This document shows, piece after piece, positions 28,801 through 40,858 of a stretch of 64,000 bases of DNA. Origin of the DNA: Chitinophaga sp. GbtcB8 (GTDB lineage: Bacteria; Bacteroidota; Bacteroidia; Chitinophagales; Chitinophagaceae). A program made the position numbers and the translations under genes. The notes under the pieces were generated by a model. The model was not told where the DNA came from and ran no database searches. It worked only from the letters and a program-made list of their open reading frames with translations. Numbering within the stretch: position 1 is the first letter of the stretch; each line of letters opens with the position of its first letter. The DNA lies in the NCBI RefSeq assembly GCF_019091455.1, contig NZ_JAGXJN010000011.1, positions 62,001-126,000 of the forward strand, given 5' to 3'.

Positions 28801-31800
28801 ATTTGTACCTACTGCTAACTGGAACGGTACAACGGGATTTGACTGGAACGGTTCCGATGGTATCTCTTATACTGCCGGTGTAGCGCATACTACTATTAAT
28901 ATTACACCGGTAAACGATGCACCTATTATTTCGTTGCCCACCAGTATTGCCGTAACAGAAGATGTACCGGTTTCTATGGGCGGTGTGTCATTTATAGATA
29001 TTGATGCGGGCACCAGTCCTGTGACGGTTACTTTTAGTGTTCCCAATGGCACTTTCACTGCATTGCCCGGTACCGGCATAACGATAGGCGGCACACCTGG
29101 TGCGCTTACTTTAACCGGCACCGTGGATGATATTAACGCCTACCTGGTGTCAGACAAGCTGACGTATAATACTTCACAGAATCCGCCGGTTACGCTGAGC
29201 ATTACTGTGAACATTAATGATAATGGCAATACCGGCATTGGCGGCGCTATGCAGGATACCCAGATCCTGACGCTGGGCATTACTCCCGTTAATGATATAC
29301 CGGTAGTAACGGCTGTTCCAAAAACAGTAGCAGAAGATAATGTACTGGCCTTTACAGCGGTGGATTTCACCAGCAAATTTGCCGATCCTGATACTGATCC
29401 GTTAGTGAAGATCCGGGTAGTAACCCTGCCTGCACATGGTACGCTGAAACTGAATGGTGTTAATATTACTGCGGGTCAGGAGATTGTTGCTGCTGATTTA
29501 GTGAATATTACTTATACGCCTGCTGCTGATTTTAATGGTGCTGATAGTTTTAACTGGAATGGTTATGACGGTACAGCTTATGCTGCTGCAGCATCGCCGG
29601 TTAATATTACTGTTACACCGACGAATGACTCGCCGGTAGTAGCTGATGTGCTGAAGACTGTGGTAGAAGATAATGTGTTGGCGTTTGCTAGTGCTGACTT
29701 TACCGGCAAGTTTACGGATACTGATAGCGATCCGTTAGTGAAAATTCAGGTTGTTACCTTGCCTACACACGGTACTTTAAAACTAAATGGTACTAATATC
29801 ACCGCTGGACAAGAAATCCTGGCAACTGATCTGGCTAACATCACCTACACGCCTGATGCTGATTTCAATGGTGCAGATAACTTTAACTGGAATGGCTCCG
29901 ATGGTGCGGCTTATGCTGTTACTCCGGCCGCTGTAAATATTACAGTTACGCCAGCCAATGACGCACCGGTAATAGCAGACATGCCGAAAACTGTGGTGGA
30001 AGATAATGTGCTTGCGTTTGCCAGCACAGACTTTACGAGCAAGTTCACAGACACCGATAGTGATCCGTTAATGAAAATTCAGATCTTGACCCTGCCTACG
30101 CATGGTACGCTGAAGCTGAATGGTACTAACATTACTGCTGGTCAGGAGATTGTTGCAGTTGACTTGGTCAACATTACTTACACGCCTGATGCAGACTTCA
30201 ATGGCTCCGATAATTTCAACTGGAATGGTTCCGATGGTACGGCTTACGCTGTTACTCCGGCCGCTGTAAATATCACCGTTACTCCTGCGAATGATGCACC
30301 GGTGGTGGCTGATGTGCCTAAGACAGTGGTGGAAGATAACGTGCTGGCCTTTACTGGTACCGACTTTACTAGCAAGTTTACGGATACCGATAGCGATCCG
30401 TTAGTGAAAATCCAAATCGTAACATTGCCTACGCATGGTACCTTAAAGCTGAATGGTACTAATATTACCGCTGGCCAGGAAGTTCTGGTGGCCGACCTGG
30501 TGAACATTACTTATACACCAGATGCAGACTTTAATGGTTCTGATAACTTTACCTGGAACGGCTCTGATGGTACGGCCTACGCTGCCACGCCGGCAGCTGT
30601 AAATATCACTGTAATACCGGCCAATGATGCACCAGTTGTAACCGATGTGTCAAAAACAGTAGTGGAAGACAATGTACTCGCCTTCACCGCCACCGATTTT
30701 ACCAGCAAGTTCACCGATACCGATAGTGACCCGTTAGTGAAAATACAGGTGGTAACATTGCCTGCTCATGGTACATTAAAGCTGAATGGTACTAATATTA
30801 CCGCTGGTCAGGAAGTTCTGGCGGCCGACCTGGTGAACATTACTTATACACCAGATGCAGACTTTAATGGTTCTGATAATTTTACCTGGAATGGCTCTGA
30901 TGGTACGGCTTACGCTGCCACACCGGCTGCTGTAAATATTGCCGTTACACCAGCCAACGATGCACCAGTAATAGCAGATGTGCCTAAAACAGTAGTAGAA
31001 GATAATGTGCTGACCTTCACGGGTACAGACTTTACCAGCAAGTTTACGGATACTGATAGTGATCCGTTAGTGAAAATCCAGGTGGTAACGCTGCCTACGC
31101 ATGGTATATTGAAGCTGAATGGTGTTAATATTACTGCCGGTCAGGAGATCGTTGCTGCTGATTTAGTGAACATCACTTATACGCCTGATGCTGATTTTAA
31201 TGGCTCCGATAATTTCAACTGGAATGGTTCTGATGGTACGGCTTACGCCGCCACACCAGCCGCTGTAAATATTACGGTTACACCTGCAAATGATGCACCA
31301 GTAGTAGCCGATGTGCCGAAAACAGTAGTAGAAGATAATGTACTGACATTTGCCGGTACAGACTTTACCAGCAAGTTCACCGATACCGATAGCGATCCAT
31401 TAGTAAAAATCCAGATCATTACACTGTCTGCACATGGTACGCTGAAACTGAATGGTACTAATATTACTGTTGGTCAGGAGATTGTTGCAGCTGACCTGGT
31501 CAACATTACTTACACGCCTGATGCAGACTTCAATGGCTCCGATAATTTCAACTGGAATGGCTCCGATGGTACGGCTTACGCTGTTACTCCGGCCGCTGTA
31601 AATATCACCGTTATTCCTGCGAACGATGCACCGGTAGTAGCTGATGTGCCTAAGACAGTGATAGAAGATAATGTGCTGGCCTTTACTGGTACCGACTTTA
31701 CTAGCAAGTTTACGGATACCGATAGCGATCCGTTAGTGAAAATCCAAATCGTAACATTGCCTACGCATGGTACCTTAAAGCTGAATGGTGTTAATATTAC

Positions 31801-34800
31801 TGCTGGTCAGGAGATTGTTGCAGCTGATCTGGCTAATATCACTTATACGCCTGATGCTGATTTTAATGGTTCGGATAACTTTACCTGGAACGGCTCTGAT
31901 GGTACGGCCTATGCTGCCACGCCGGCAGCTGTAAATGTCACTGTAATACCGGCCAATGATGCACCAGTTGTAACCGATGTGTCAAAAACAGTAGTAGAAG
32001 ACAATGTACTCGCCTTCACCGCTACCGATTTTACCAGCAAGTTCACCGATACCGATAGTGACCCGTTAGTGAAAATACAGGTGGTAACATTGCCTGCTCA
32101 TGGTACATTAAAGCTGAATGGCACTAACATCACCGCAGGTCAGGAAATCCTGGCAGCAGATCTGGCCAACATCACTTACATACCAGATGCAGACTTTAAT
32201 GGTTCTGATAACTTTAATTGGAATGGTTCTGATGGCACCGCCTACGCCGCCACACCAGCCGCTGTAAATATTACGGTTACACCCGCCAATGATGCACCAG
32301 TAGTAGCCGATGTGCCGAAAACAGTAGTAGAAGACAACGTGCTCGCCTTCACCGGTACAGACTTCACCAGCAAGTTCACTGATACCGATAGTGATCCATT
32401 AGTGAAAATTCAGGTTATTACCTTGCCTACGCACGGTACGCTGAAACTGAATGGTGCTAACATCACAGCAGGTCAGGAGATTGTTGCGGCTGATTTAGCC
32501 AATATCACTTATACACCGAATGCAGACTTCAATGGCTCCGATAATTTCAACTGGAACGGTTCTGATGGTACGGCTTACGCAGCCACACCAGCCGCTGTAA
32601 ATATTGCTGTTACTCCGGCAAACGATGCACCAGTAATAGCTGATGTTCCGAAAATAGTAGTAGAAGATAATGTGCTGGCCTTTATGGGCACTGACTTTAC
32701 CAGCAAGTTTACCGATACCGACAGCGATCCGTTAGTGAAAATACAGGTGGTAACACTGCCTACACATGGTGCACTGAAGCTGAATGGTACTAACATCACA
32801 GCAGGTCAGGAGATTGTTGCGGCCGATTTAGCCAATATCACCTACACGCCAGATGCAGACTTCAACGGTTCCGATAGCTTTACCTGGAACGGTTCTGACG
32901 GCACGGCTTACACCGCCACACCGGCCGCTGTAAATATTACTGTTACACCTGCAAATGATGCACCAGTAGTAGCCGATGTGCCGAAAACAGTAGTAGAAGA
33001 TAATGTGCTGACCTTCACGGGTACAGACTTTACCAGTAAGTTCACCGATACGGACAGTGACCCGTTAGTGAAAATACAGATGGTAACATTGCCTGCTCAT
33101 GGTACCTTAAAGCTAAATGGTACTAATATTACCGCTGGTCAGGAAGTTCTGGCGGCCGACCTGGTGAACATTACTTATACGCCTGATGCAGACTTTAATG
33201 GCTCCGATAATTTCAACTGGAATGGTTCTGATGGTACGGCTTACGCCGCCACACCAGCCGCTGTAAATATTACGGTTACACCTGCAAATGATGCACCAGT
33301 AGTAGCCGATGTGCCGAAAACAGTAGTAGAAGACAATGTGCTCGCCTTCACCGGTACAGACTTCACCAGCAAGTTCACTGATACCGATAGTGATCCATTA
33401 GTGAAAATTCAGGTTATTACCTTGCCTACGCACGGTACGCTGAAACTGAATGGTGCTAACATCACAGCAGGTCAGGAGATTGTTGCGGCTGATTTAGCCA
33501 ATATCACTTATACACCAGATGCAGACTTCAATGGCTCCGATAACTTTAATTGGAACGGTTCTGATGGTACGGCTTACGCAGCCACACCAGCCGCTGTAAA
33601 TATTGCTGTTACTCCGGCAAACGATGCACCAGTAATAGCTGATGTTCCGAAAATAGTAGTAGAAGATAATGTGCTGGCCTTTACGGGCACTGACTTTACC
33701 AGCAAGTTTACCGATACCGACAGCGATCCGTTAGTGAAAATACAGGTGGTAACACTGCCTACACATGGTGCACTGAAGCTGAATGGTACTAACATCACAG
33801 CAGGTCAGGAGATTGTTGCGGCCGATTTAGCCAATATCACCTACACGCCAGATGCAGACTTCAACGGTTCCGATAGCTTTACCTGGAACGGTTCTGACGG
33901 CACGGCTTACACCGCCACACCGGCCGCTGTAAATATTACTGTTACACCTGCAAATGATGCACCAGTAGTAGCCGATGTGCCGAAAGCAGTGGTGGAAGAT
34001 AACGTGCTGTCATTTACCGGCACCGACTTTACCAGCAAGTTCACTGATACCGATAGCGATCCGTTAGTTAAGATTCAGATTGTTACCTTGCCTACGCATG
34101 GTACACTGAAGCTGAATGGTACTAATATTACCGCTGGCCAAGAAATCGTGGCCGCCGACCTGGTTAACATCACTTATACACCAGATGCAGACTTTAATGG
34201 TTCCGATAACTTTACCTGGAACGGCTCTGATGGAACAGCTTATGCTACCACACCAGCTGCTGTAAATATTACGGTTACAGCAGCTAATGATGCACCAGTA
34301 GTAGCCGATGTGCCAAAAACAGTGGTGGAAGATAACGTGCTGACATTTACCGGCACCGACTTTACGAGCAAGTTTACTGATACAGATAGTGATCCATTAG
34401 TAAAAATACAGGTGGTAACACTGCCTACGCATGGTACGCTGAAACTGAATGGTACTAATATTACTGCTGGTCAGGAGATTGTTGCAGCTGACCTGGTCAA
34501 TATTACTTACACGCCTGATGCAGACTTCAATGGCTCCGATAATTTCAACTGGAATGGCTCCGATGGTACGGCTTACGCTGTTACTCCGGCCGCTGTAAAT
34601 ATCACCGTTACTCCTGCGAACGATGCACCGGTAGTAGCTGATGTGCCTAAGACAGTGATAGAAGATAATGTGCTGGCCTTTACTGGTACCGACTTTAGTA
34701 GCAAGTTTACGGATACCGATAGTGATCCATTAGTGAAAATCCAGATTGTTACCTTGCCTACGCACGGTACGCTGAAGCGGAATGGTACTAACATTACTGT

Positions 34801-37729
34801 AGGTCAGGAGATTCTGGCAGCTGATCTTGCTAACATCACCTATACGCCTGATGCAGATTTCAACGGCTCCGATAGCTTTACATGGAATGGTTCAGACGGC
34901 ACGGCTTACGCTGCCACACCAGCCGCTGTAAATATCACCGTTACACCAGCCAACGATGCACCGGCAGTAGCTGATATAATAAAAACAGTAATAGAAGATA
35001 ACGTGCTGGCCTTTACGGGCACTGACTTTACCAGCAAATTCACCGATACCGACAGCGATCCGTTAGTAAAAATCCAGATCGTAACACTGCCCACTCATGG
35101 AACGCTTAAGCTGAATGGTACTAATATCACCGCCGGGCAGGAAATCCTGGCTGCTGATTTAGTGAATATTACCTACACACCAGCCGCAGACTTCAACGGT
35201 TCCGATAACTTTACCTGGAATGGTTCTGATGGCACGGCTTACGCCGCCACACCGGCCGTAGTAAATATTACTGTTACACCAGCCAATGATGCACCTGTAA
35301 TAGCCGATGTTCCGAAAACAGTAGTAGAAGATAACGTGCTGACCTTCACCGGTATAGACTTTGCCAGCAAGTTCACTGACACAGACAGTGATCCGTTAGT
35401 AAAAATCCAAATCACCACCCTGCCTACGCATGGCACTTTAAAACTGAACGGTACCAACATCACAGCAGGCCAGGAAATCCTGGCAACGGACCTGGCTAAC
35501 ATCACCTACACACCAAACGCTGACTTTAACGGCTCCGACAGCTTCAACTGGAACGGCTCCGACGGCACCGCCTACGCCGCCACACCGGCCGCTGTAAACA
35601 TCACCGTTACACCAGCCAATGATGCACCGGCAGTAGCTGATATAATAAAAACAGTAGTAGAAGATAACACATTATCCTTCACAAGCACTGATTTCACCAG
35701 CAAATTCACTGACACAGACAGTGATCCGTTAGTAAAAATCCAGATTGTCACCTTGTCCACGCACGGTACACTGAAGCTGAATGGTACTAACATTACTGCG
35801 GGGCAAGAAATCCTTGCCGCTGACCTGGCAAACATCACCTACACACCAACCTCTAATTTCAACGGCTCCGATAACTTTACCTGGAACGGCTCCGACGGCA
35901 CCGCTTACGCTGCCACACCAGCCGCAGTAAACATCACCGTTACACCAGCCAATGATGCACCGGTAGTCACCAACATACCAAAAACAGTTGTAGAGGATAA
36001 CACATTAGCCTTCACCACCACAGATTTCACCAGCAAGTTCACCGACACCGACAGCGATCCGTTAGTAAAAACCCAAATCACCACCCTGCCTGCACACGGT
36101 ACTTTAAAACTAAACGGTACCAACATCACCGCAGGTCAGGAAATCTTAGCCGCTGATCTGGCAAACATCACCTACACACCAGCCGCTGACTTCACAGGCT
36201 CCGACAGCTTCAACTGGAACGGCTCCGATGGCACCGCCTACGCCGCCACACCGGCAGCAGTAAACATCACTGTTACACCAGCAAACGATGCGCCTGCCGG
36301 CAATAATGACGGCAAAACCACTAATGAGGATACTCCTGTAAACGGCGTCATTACCGGTACCGATACAGATGCGGATCCGCTCATCTATACTAAAGGCAAC
36401 AATCCATTACATGGTACAGTAGTGGTAAATCCTGACGGTACTTATACCTACACACCGGCTGCCAATTATAACGGCCCGGATAGCTTTACCATCATTATCA
36501 GCGATGGTAAGGGCGGCAACACAACGGTAACGGTAAACATTACCATAATACCGGTAAATGATGCACCCATCAGCGCCGGCAACAGCAAAACTACCCAGGA
36601 AGGAATGCCGGTAAGCGGCGCGGTAACCGGTACAGATGTAGACGGAGATCCGCTGACATTCACGAAGGGCACAGATCCTGCGCATGGTACGGTAGTAGTA
36701 AATCCTGATGGCACCTATACCTATACACCGGCGCCTGGTTACACCGGTCCGGATAACTTTACCATCATCATCAGTGATGGCAAGGGTGGTACCACTACGG
36801 TTACTGTTAACATCACGGTAGGTATGGCTGACAACCCGGCCATTACCCTGGTAAAAACAGGTCTGGTACGTGCGGACAGTATCAGCATCACCTATACATT
36901 CACCATCACCAACACCGGCAATGTAACCTTACATAACGTAACGGTATCAGATCCCATGCTGGGATTAAGTAAAACCATTACCGGCAATTTCCTGCCTGGC
37001 GCCGTAATCACGGAAACAACCGTGTACATGCTTACACAGGCCGACCGTGATCATGGCAGCGTAAGCAATACTGCCTCCGTAAGCGGACAAACACCGGTTA
37101 ACACAACTATTACAGATATCTCCGGTACAGGAGGTAATAACGATGCGCCTACCGTAACTGAAGTATCCAGATCGCCGGTGGCTGTGGACGATGAAATGTC
37201 CACGAAAGTGAATGCACCGGTAACTATCCCGGTACTGGATAATGATGATGCAGGTCATTCTACATTCAACACCGGTACGGTGGCGGTTATTACACAACCG
37301 CAGCATGGCCGCGCGAATGTTAATGAAGATGGTACCATTACCTACACACCGGATCTGAGCTATAAGGGCGATGACAGCTTTACCTACCAGGTACGGGATG
37401 CAGATGGTTATATTACCAATGTAGCTATTGTGAAGCTGGGCATCTCTTTCTCAGATCTTAAAGTGCCAACGCTGTTCACACCGAATGGCGATGGTAAGAA
37501 CGATGCCTTTGAAATACGCGGCCTGAACCAGTACGCAGAAAATGAGCTGGTGATCATTAACCGCTGGGGTAATGAAGTGTTCCGCCAGAAGGGCTACCAG
37601 AATAACTGGTTTGGTGAGGGGCTGAATGAAGGCACCTACTATTACCTGTTACGCATAAAGAAAACAAATGGTTCTGGATGGGAAGTACTGAAAGGGTATA
37701 CAACGCTGATCCGCGCATTCAAACATTAA
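25832..37729 (+). CDS. Giant T9SS type B secreted protein with 21 cadherin-like 111-residue repeats
   Basis: This 3965-residue surface or secreted protein begins with a signal peptide ([20 protein letters not shown]). Residues about 25-790 are a unique beta-rich region. A choice-of-anchor-D/ASH-like domain (about 790-915) and two divergent cadherin-like domains (to about 1160) follow. Twenty-one 111-residue repeats then run to about 3486, each with the pattern [61 protein letters not shown] and ANDAPV; the acidic motifs suggest calcium binding. Two VCBS-like domains, a DUF11-like domain and another beta domain precede the C-terminal signal from about 3872 ([20 protein letters not shown]), the type B T9SS sorting domain. 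PorP/SprF and a PorE-like gene follow at once and are probably its export partners. An adhesin or gliding role is inferred. The identical repeats are prone to recombination and misassembly. Confidence 0.92.
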   Translation: MKKNFIKGLLSTGLILCSLLTFGQLPYSPCSPSGGKRADLLGVETKYKAPGGSAPVFTIPAGTKSIAVYTSSETGMPTGSDNAQGDEDFITINAIINLAANTSSGYVNYAKNTNTDGSGTNVYGWKDAALGALIPAASKIGDASPDLNNVNFTVSGSTLTITETATSIHTSYYVEYLSPYTNSLNPLSPQIRALLHGSASTNTDLVIPIPAGTNLISISAKGTNSSATDLNSSSGTEEGYSNLRFNIDLDAGLTDGFVTLSNGGSVDRRSTYVINDMSSTSTSSMISSGVITGDYSTKLTTAGAVGLYNPQIYVSGGNLVIKRDANYARDFDDAYVVEFYHRVGQGMSADFINTEIKAIPSGLSSTSGVSRVFKIPPGTNSIYFNETGNAVNTDRESNENSLAAYAYIDLATETATGYFYQQVGLSGATRRDDNYAFKGVPLTNVSTSTHANTVGFTIPGDNYDLLFSLSADKSELTITNKTGLANPFYQFLLSADYYGSKPDIAFSDGGGNITFTKGASCNIVKANINICNPGSGNSNGGMPISFYQGDPTVDPAAKLVYTGTFGQAVGVGECKVFVFDIDMTGYSNLNVPLTLIINDNGSFVPGGVGHTVGTPFTLSSLANQNTTYKECYYDNNKITKTVNVNNCPLVNLDPDNSSGATGSYNYLNYFNAGSATGSKIADADLSIVDPDAGDLFSATVTLTNVLNAGSERLNLNGVLPAGITISGNGTSTITLSGQASQANYIAAIKMLEYKNTAGSPNTTNRIITVAVNDGVETGPASTTTIVILTSPRINVTGNTITIADASTTTYITDGTNFGTITPGGSAVNHTFAIQNVGTGIVTLTGTPAVSKTGDAGFTIFTQPASNSITSGSSTNFVVRFDPAAHAVGTYTATITINNNDPNAARSVYTFVVAATVNTIPAITDFTVNGSEDNTLAFTAANFSTHYTDGDGTALNKIMITSLPLNGSFQLSGVNITIGQEIPAAQLGNITFVPTANWNGTTGFDWNGSDGISYTAGVAHTTINITPVNDAPIISLPTSIAVTEDVPVSMGGVSFIDIDAGTSPVTVTFSVPNGTFTALPGTGITIGGTPGALTLTGTVDDINAYLVSDKLTYNTSQNPPVTLSITVNINDNGNTGIGGAMQDTQILTLGITPVNDIPVVTAVPKTVAEDNVLAFTAVDFTSKFADPDTDPLVKIRVVTLPAHGTLKLNGVNITAGQEIVAADLVNITYTPAADFNGADSFNWNGYDGTAYAAAASPVNITVTPTNDSPVVADVLKTVVEDNVLAFASADFTGKFTDTDSDPLVKIQVVTLPTHGTLKLNGTNITAGQEILATDLANITYTPDADFNGADNFNWNGSDGAAYAVTPAAVNITVTPANDAPVIADMPKTVVEDNVLAFASTDFTSKFTDTDSDPLMKIQILTLPTHGTLKLNGTNITAGQEIVAVDLVNITYTPDADFNGSDNFNWNGSDGTAYAVTPAAVNITVTPANDAPVVADVPKTVVEDNVLAFTGTDFTSKFTDTDSDPLVKIQIVTLPTHGTLKLNGTNITAGQEVLVADLVNITYTPDADFNGSDNFTWNGSDGTAYAATPAAVNITVIPANDAPVVTDVSKTVVEDNVLAFTATDFTSKFTDTDSDPLVKIQVVTLPAHGTLKLNGTNITAGQEVLAADLVNITYTPDADFNGSDNFTWNGSDGTAYAATPAAVNIAVTPANDAPVIADVPKTVVEDNVLTFTGTDFTSKFTDTDSDPLVKIQVVTLPTHGILKLNGVNITAGQEIVAADLVNITYTPDADFNGSDNFNWNGSDGTAYAATPAAVNITVTPANDAPVVADVPKTVVEDNVLTFAGTDFTSKFTDTDSDPLVKIQIITLSAHGTLKLNGTNITVGQEIVAADLVNITYTPDADFNGSDNFNWNGSDGTAYAVTPAAVNITVIPANDAPVVADVPKTVIEDNVLAFTGTDFTSKFTDTDSDPLVKIQIVTLPTHGTLKLNGVNITAGQEIVAADLANITYTPDADFNGSDNFTWNGSDGTAYAATPAAVNVTVIPANDAPVVTDVSKTVVEDNVLAFTATDFTSKFTDTDSDPLVKIQVVTLPAHGTLKLNGTNITAGQEILAADLANITYIPDADFNGSDNFNWNGSDGTAYAATPAAVNITVTPANDAPVVADVPKTVVEDNVLAFTGTDFTSKFTDTDSDPLVKIQVITLPTHGTLKLNGANITAGQEIVAADLANITYTPNADFNGSDNFNWNGSDGTAYAATPAAVNIAVTPANDAPVIADVPKIVVEDNVLAFMGTDFTSKFTDTDSDPLVKIQVVTLPTHGALKLNGTNITAGQEIVAADLANITYTPDADFNGSDSFTWNGSDGTAYTATPAAVNITVTPANDAPVVADVPKTVVEDNVLTFTGTDFTSKFTDTDSDPLVKIQMVTLPAHGTLKLNGTNITAGQEVLAADLVNITYTPDADFNGSDNFNWNGSDGTAYAATPAAVNITVTPANDAPVVADVPKTVVEDNVLAFTGTDFTSKFTDTDSDPLVKIQVITLPTHGTLKLNGANITAGQEIVAADLANITYTPDADFNGSDNFNWNGSDGTAYAATPAAVNIAVTPANDAPVIADVPKIVVEDNVLAFTGTDFTSKFTDTDSDPLVKIQVVTLPTHGALKLNGTNITAGQEIVAADLANITYTPDADFNGSDSFTWNGSDGTAYTATPAAVNITVTPANDAPVVADVPKAVVEDNVLSFTGTDFTSKFTDTDSDPLVKIQIVTLPTHGTLKLNGTNITAGQEIVAADLVNITYTPDADFNGSDNFTWNGSDGTAYATTPAAVNITVTAANDAPVVADVPKTVVEDNVLTFTGTDFTSKFTDTDSDPLVKIQVVTLPTHGTLKLNGTNITAGQEIVAADLVNITYTPDADFNGSDNFNWNGSDGTAYAVTPAAVNITVTPANDAPVVADVPKTVIEDNVLAFTGTDFSSKFTDTDSDPLVKIQIVTLPTHGTLKRNGTNITVGQEILAADLANITYTPDADFNGSDSFTWNGSDGTAYAATPAAVNITVTPANDAPAVADIIKTVIEDNVLAFTGTDFTSKFTDTDSDPLVKIQIVTLPTHGTLKLNGTNITAGQEILAADLVNITYTPAADFNGSDNFTWNGSDGTAYAATPAVVNITVTPANDAPVIADVPKTVVEDNVLTFTGIDFASKFTDTDSDPLVKIQITTLPTHGTLKLNGTNITAGQEILATDLANITYTPNADFNGSDSFNWNGSDGTAYAATPAAVNITVTPANDAPAVADIIKTVVEDNTLSFTSTDFTSKFTDTDSDPLVKIQIVTLSTHGTLKLNGTNITAGQEILAADLANITYTPTSNFNGSDNFTWNGSDGTAYAATPAAVNITVTPANDAPVVTNIPKTVVEDNTLAFTTTDFTSKFTDTDSDPLVKTQITTLPAHGTLKLNGTNITAGQEILAADLANITYTPAADFTGSDSFNWNGSDGTAYAATPAAVNITVTPANDAPAGNNDGKTTNEDTPVNGVITGTDTDADPLIYTKGNNPLHGTVVVNPDGTYTYTPAANYNGPDSFTIIISDGKGGNTTVTVNITIIPVNDAPISAGNSKTTQEGMPVSGAVTGTDVDGDPLTFTKGTDPAHGTVVVNPDGTYTYTPAPGYTGPDNFTIIISDGKGGTTTVTVNITVGMADNPAITLVKTGLVRADSISITYTFTITNTGNVTLHNVTVSDPMLGLSKTITGNFLPGAVITETTVYMLTQADRDHGSVSNTASVSGQTPVNTTITDISGTGGNNDAPTVTEVSRSPVAVDDEMSTKVNAPVTIPVLDNDDAGHSTFNTGTVAVITQPQHGRANVNEDGTITYTPDLSYKGDDSFTYQVRDADGYITNVAIVKLGISFSDLKVPTLFTPNGDGKNDAFEIRGLNQYAENELVIINRWGNEVFRQKGYQNNWFGEGLNEGTYYYLLRIKKTNGSGWEVLKGYTTLIRAFKH
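29318..36290 (+). repeat. 21 tandem coding repeats of exactly 333 bp
   Basis: The VVEDNVL codons recur every 333 bases from 29333 to 35993: the first-to-last distance is 6660, or 20 x 333, with no net insertion or deletion. Copies differ mostly by silent changes, and the outer copies are more divergent. Higher-order duplication is visible: units 10-11 (from about 32230) reappear 999 bp later as units 13-14, units 4-5 reappear 1332 bp later as units 8-9, and units 7-8 reappear about 2997 bp later as units 16-17. The array lies inside the giant surface protein gene. Confidence 0.93.
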
Positions 37730-37749
37730 TGTTCTTATAAATTGTCGTT

Positions 37750-38718
37750 ATGAGAAAAGGCATCATATTCACAGGTTTGCTGTTGCTGATTGGCAGGTTC
37801 GCGCTTGCCCAGCAGGATGCGCAGTACAGCCAGTATATGTTTAACGGGATCTACATCAACCCCGCCTACGCCGGTTATAAAGAGGTGCTGAATGTGCACA
37901 GCTTTTACCGGGCCCAGTGGACGGGTATTGAGGGGGCGCCCCGCAGCTTTTCCGTAGCGGTGGATGCCATTGCCAATGAGGGCAATGTAGGCCTGGCCTT
38001 ACAGCTTTTCAGCGATAAGCTGGGCGCGCAAAGCACACAAGGCGTGTATGCTAACTATGCCTACCGTATACGGCTAAATGAAGATGGCAGCTCGCGCCTG
38101 GCCTTTGGCATCAGCGGGGGACTGCTGCAGCTTGGTATCAATGGCTCGCTGCTTACCACCAATGATCCTGAGCTGGATATGCCGGGTGGTACGCAAACCA
38201 CACTAGTGCCGGATGCGAGGGCAGGAGTGTTCTTTTCAAACGACCGTGTATTTGCAGGTTTTTCAGTGGATAATCTCATTGCGCCGCACATGAATAAATC
38301 GCGCTACATCTATATTCCGCAGCCCAGGCCGCACTATTACCTTACCGCGGGAATGCTGCTGCCGCTATGTGAAAGCATCCAGCTTAAACCTTCCTTTTTA
38401 CTGAAGGATGACCGGGGCGGCCCTTCCAGCCTGGATATGAACGCTTTCCTGCTCTTTAAGGAAAAGATCTGGGTGGGCGGCTCTTACCGTACCGGTTTAA
38501 AGCTGTATGATAAAAATTACCTGCAAAAGGTGCTGATAAAACGGAATGCGGCAGTGGCGGTCATAGAGTTTTTCCCGGTCAGCAACCTGCGTGTAGGGTA
38601 CGCATATGATTTCTCAGTAGGCCCGCTGCAAAGCTACAGCAGCGGTTCGCATGAGATCTCTATCGGTTTTTCATTTGCCGGTCCGGATATGCGGATGGCC
38701 ACCCCGCGGGTGTTTTAA
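37750..38718 (+). CDS. PorP/SprF family type IX secretion membrane protein
   Basis: This 322-residue outer-membrane beta-barrel starts with a signal peptide (to FALAQQ) and the family signature QDAQYSQYMFNGIYINPAYA, followed by SFYRAQWTGIEGAPRSF. The C-terminus (LRVGYAYDFSVGPLQSYSSG, HEISIGFSF) is typical of PorP/SprF. In Bacteroidota, SprF-like proteins encoded next to a type B cargo are needed for that cargo's secretion or surface attachment. It lies 20 bp after the giant repeat protein and 8 bp before the OmpA gene, so it is almost certainly co-transcribed and dedicated to that cargo. Confidence 0.94.
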   Translation: MRKGIIFTGLLLLIGRFALAQQDAQYSQYMFNGIYINPAYAGYKEVLNVHSFYRAQWTGIEGAPRSFSVAVDAIANEGNVGLALQLFSDKLGAQSTQGVYANYAYRIRLNEDGSSRLAFGISGGLLQLGINGSLLTTNDPELDMPGGTQTTLVPDARAGVFFSNDRVFAGFSVDNLIAPHMNKSRYIYIPQPRPHYYLTAGMLLPLCESIQLKPSFLLKDDRGGPSSLDMNAFLLFKEKIWVGGSYRTGLKLYDKNYLQKVLIKRNAAVAVIEFFPVSNLRVGYAYDFSVGPLQSYSSGSHEISIGFSFAGPDMRMATPRVF

Positions 38719-38726
38719 ACGATTCA

Positions 38727-40826
38727 ATGAAACAGCTTTTCCAGATGAGTAGATACATGACCGGGTTATTACTGTTGTTGTCCTTCACAACGCAGGCGCA
38801 GTATATAATAAAGGAGGCAGATCACCAGTATGTGCTTTATAACTTCAGTAAGGCAATAACACTGTATGAAAAAGCCTATGAGAAAAAGCGCATGCTGCAT
38901 GCTGCGGAAAGACTGGCTGATATTTACCGCCAGACGAACAACTACCCCCAGGCAGAAAAATGGTGCGCCATTGCAGCAGGTATGAAAGGCAGTAAGCCGG
39001 AGAACCTGTTATATTACGCAAAAGCTTTACAGAGCAATGCCCGTTATGCCGCAGCAAAAGAGCAATACCGGAAATATATAGCTACTGATACCGCCGGCAG
39101 GCTGTCGGACCGGCAAAAGCATAACTGGCTGGCCTCCTGTGATTCCGCCATCAGCTGGATGAATATCTCCAGCATTATTACGGTAGAGAATATAGAGGCG
39201 CTGAACTCTCCACAGTCCGACTGGGCGGCAGTACCTTACCAGGGTGGGGTTGTATTCACATCCGACAGGATCATTACACAGCCCTCAAAAACAGATAAGC
39301 CATTCCTGCGCTTTGATACGGAGAAGCTTCCGGATGAAGCCATTTATGGCTGGACAGGCAACCAATACCTGCGCCTGTATTATAAAAAGGGGCAGGATAG
39401 CGTGACCGTTTACCCGTTTAATGCCGGTACACGATACCATGTGGGCGCCGCTACCTTTACGGAAGATGAAAGACAGCTATTTTTTTCGCTCACCGAAATA
39501 CCGCGCAAAACAGCTAAGGGAAAAGGAGCGCTCAAAACTATTAACGTAGAAATATACAGCAGCCAGAAAGACGATCGTGGCCGCTGGCAGGCGCCCGTGC
39601 CTTTTATGTATAATAACGTGGACGTATACTCGGTAGGCGACCCTTTTATTACGCCCACGGGTGATACCTTATATTTTTCATCTAACATGCCGGGAGGTGA
39701 TGGTGGTACAGACCTGTACCGCTGTTTTCGTACAGATAAAGGCTGGACCAAACCGCAAAACCTGGCCTGGTTAAATACAGAAGGTAATGAGCGTTGCCCC
39801 ATTATTGACCGGCAGGGCCACCTGTTCTTTTCCAGCGATGGTGGTATTGGTATGGGCGGCCTGGATATTTTCCGCGGGCCCATTACCGGTGTAGGCGCTA
39901 TTGTAAATATGCAGTCCCCCATTAACTCACCGCAGGATGATCTTTCGTTTACGTTGGACCAGTATGGGAATATGTTATACATGTCATCGGACCGCAGTGG
40001 CGGAAAAGGGGCAGATGATATTTACCGCGTGTACCCGCATGTGAAGCCTGTAATGCCGGTAGGCACGCCGGAAGATGAGCCGCTGATAGATACCGTGAAG
40101 AAACCGGCAGACACCACACAGAAAATAGTACCCATTGCCAAGGAGCCGGTAGAGCCGCCTAAAAAGCCGGCGCTGCCGCAATTAGCCAGCCTGCTCCAGT
40201 TCTCTATAGATGGTACGGTGTACGACAGTGAAACAAAAGAGCCGCTGGAAAATGCAGCAGTAACGTTGTTCATTTCTAAAACACCAATAGCCACCGTTCA
40301 AACAAATGATGCCGGTTATTATCGCTTTGACCTGGATACCGGTACCGTTTATATGCTGCACGGGCAAAAGGAAAATTATACATGGGATGAGAAAACCGTG
40401 AGCACCCATGGATTGAAAAAAACGACCGTGCTGCATCAAAGCCTTTACCTGCCTATATTGCCGGTAAGACCCAGGCTGCAGGTGCTCAATGTATACTTTG
40501 ATTTTGATAAGGCAGATATACGGTCCGAAGCAGCCGTTGAGCTGAATACCCTTGTTAAATTATTACAGCAGCATCCGCACATGAAAATTGAGCTGCGCAC
40601 GCATACGGATAGCCGCGGTAATGATGTCTATAACCTGAGGCTGTCGCAGAAGCGCTCTGAAGCAGTGGTGAAATATCTTATCAGCAAAGGCATTGAAAAG
40701 AAAAGACTGGTAGCAAAAGGCTATGGCGAAACCAAATTGCTGAACCGCTGTAAGAATGGCGTGGAGTGCAGTGAAGAAGAGCACCAGCTGAACAGGAGAA
40801 CAGAGTTTATGATACTGACAGACTAA
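38727..40826 (+). CDS. PorE-like OmpA family protein (TPR, beta-propeller, CRD, OmpA)
   Basis: This 699-residue envelope protein has a signal peptide (to TTQAQ) and TPR-like helices (about 30-120: AERLADIYRQTNNYPQAEKW). A PD40 beta-propeller follows (about 160-440, with SVGDPFITPTGDTLYFSSN and HLFFSSDGGIGMGGLDIFRG), then a Pro-rich linker (about 450-480). A carboxypeptidase-regulatory-like domain comes next (about 487-575: GTVYDSETKEPLENAAVTLF), and an OmpA peptidoglycan-binding domain ends it (about 587-699: NVYFDFDKADIRSEA, THTDSRGND, NRRTEF). This order matches PorE of the T9SS, which ties the secretion machine to the cell wall; unlike PorE it lacks a lipid Cys. It could anchor the SprF/cargo pair. 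Confidence 0.9.
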   Translation: MKQLFQMSRYMTGLLLLLSFTTQAQYIIKEADHQYVLYNFSKAITLYEKAYEKKRMLHAAERLADIYRQTNNYPQAEKWCAIAAGMKGSKPENLLYYAKALQSNARYAAAKEQYRKYIATDTAGRLSDRQKHNWLASCDSAISWMNISSIITVENIEALNSPQSDWAAVPYQGGVVFTSDRIITQPSKTDKPFLRFDTEKLPDEAIYGWTGNQYLRLYYKKGQDSVTVYPFNAGTRYHVGAATFTEDERQLFFSLTEIPRKTAKGKGALKTINVEIYSSQKDDRGRWQAPVPFMYNNVDVYSVGDPFITPTGDTLYFSSNMPGGDGGTDLYRCFRTDKGWTKPQNLAWLNTEGNERCPIIDRQGHLFFSSDGGIGMGGLDIFRGPITGVGAIVNMQSPINSPQDDLSFTLDQYGNMLYMSSDRSGGKGADDIYRVYPHVKPVMPVGTPEDEPLIDTVKKPADTTQKIVPIAKEPVEPPKKPALPQLASLLQFSIDGTVYDSETKEPLENAAVTLFISKTPIATVQTNDAGYYRFDLDTGTVYMLHGQKENYTWDEKTVSTHGLKKTTVLHQSLYLPILPVRPRLQVLNVYFDFDKADIRSEAAVELNTLVKLLQQHPHMKIELRTHTDSRGNDVYNLRLSQKRSEAVVKYLISKGIEKKRLVAKGYGETKLLNRCKNGVECSEEEHQLNRRTEFMILTD

Positions 40827-40858
40827 AAAAGGCTCCCCCCAGGGAACTCATTTAATTT

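Noticed and set aside
29318-36290. Possible CRISPR or satellite array because of long regular repeats
   Set aside because: The repeats are in one open frame, 333 bp long with no spacers, and encode cadherin-like domains of a secreted protein.
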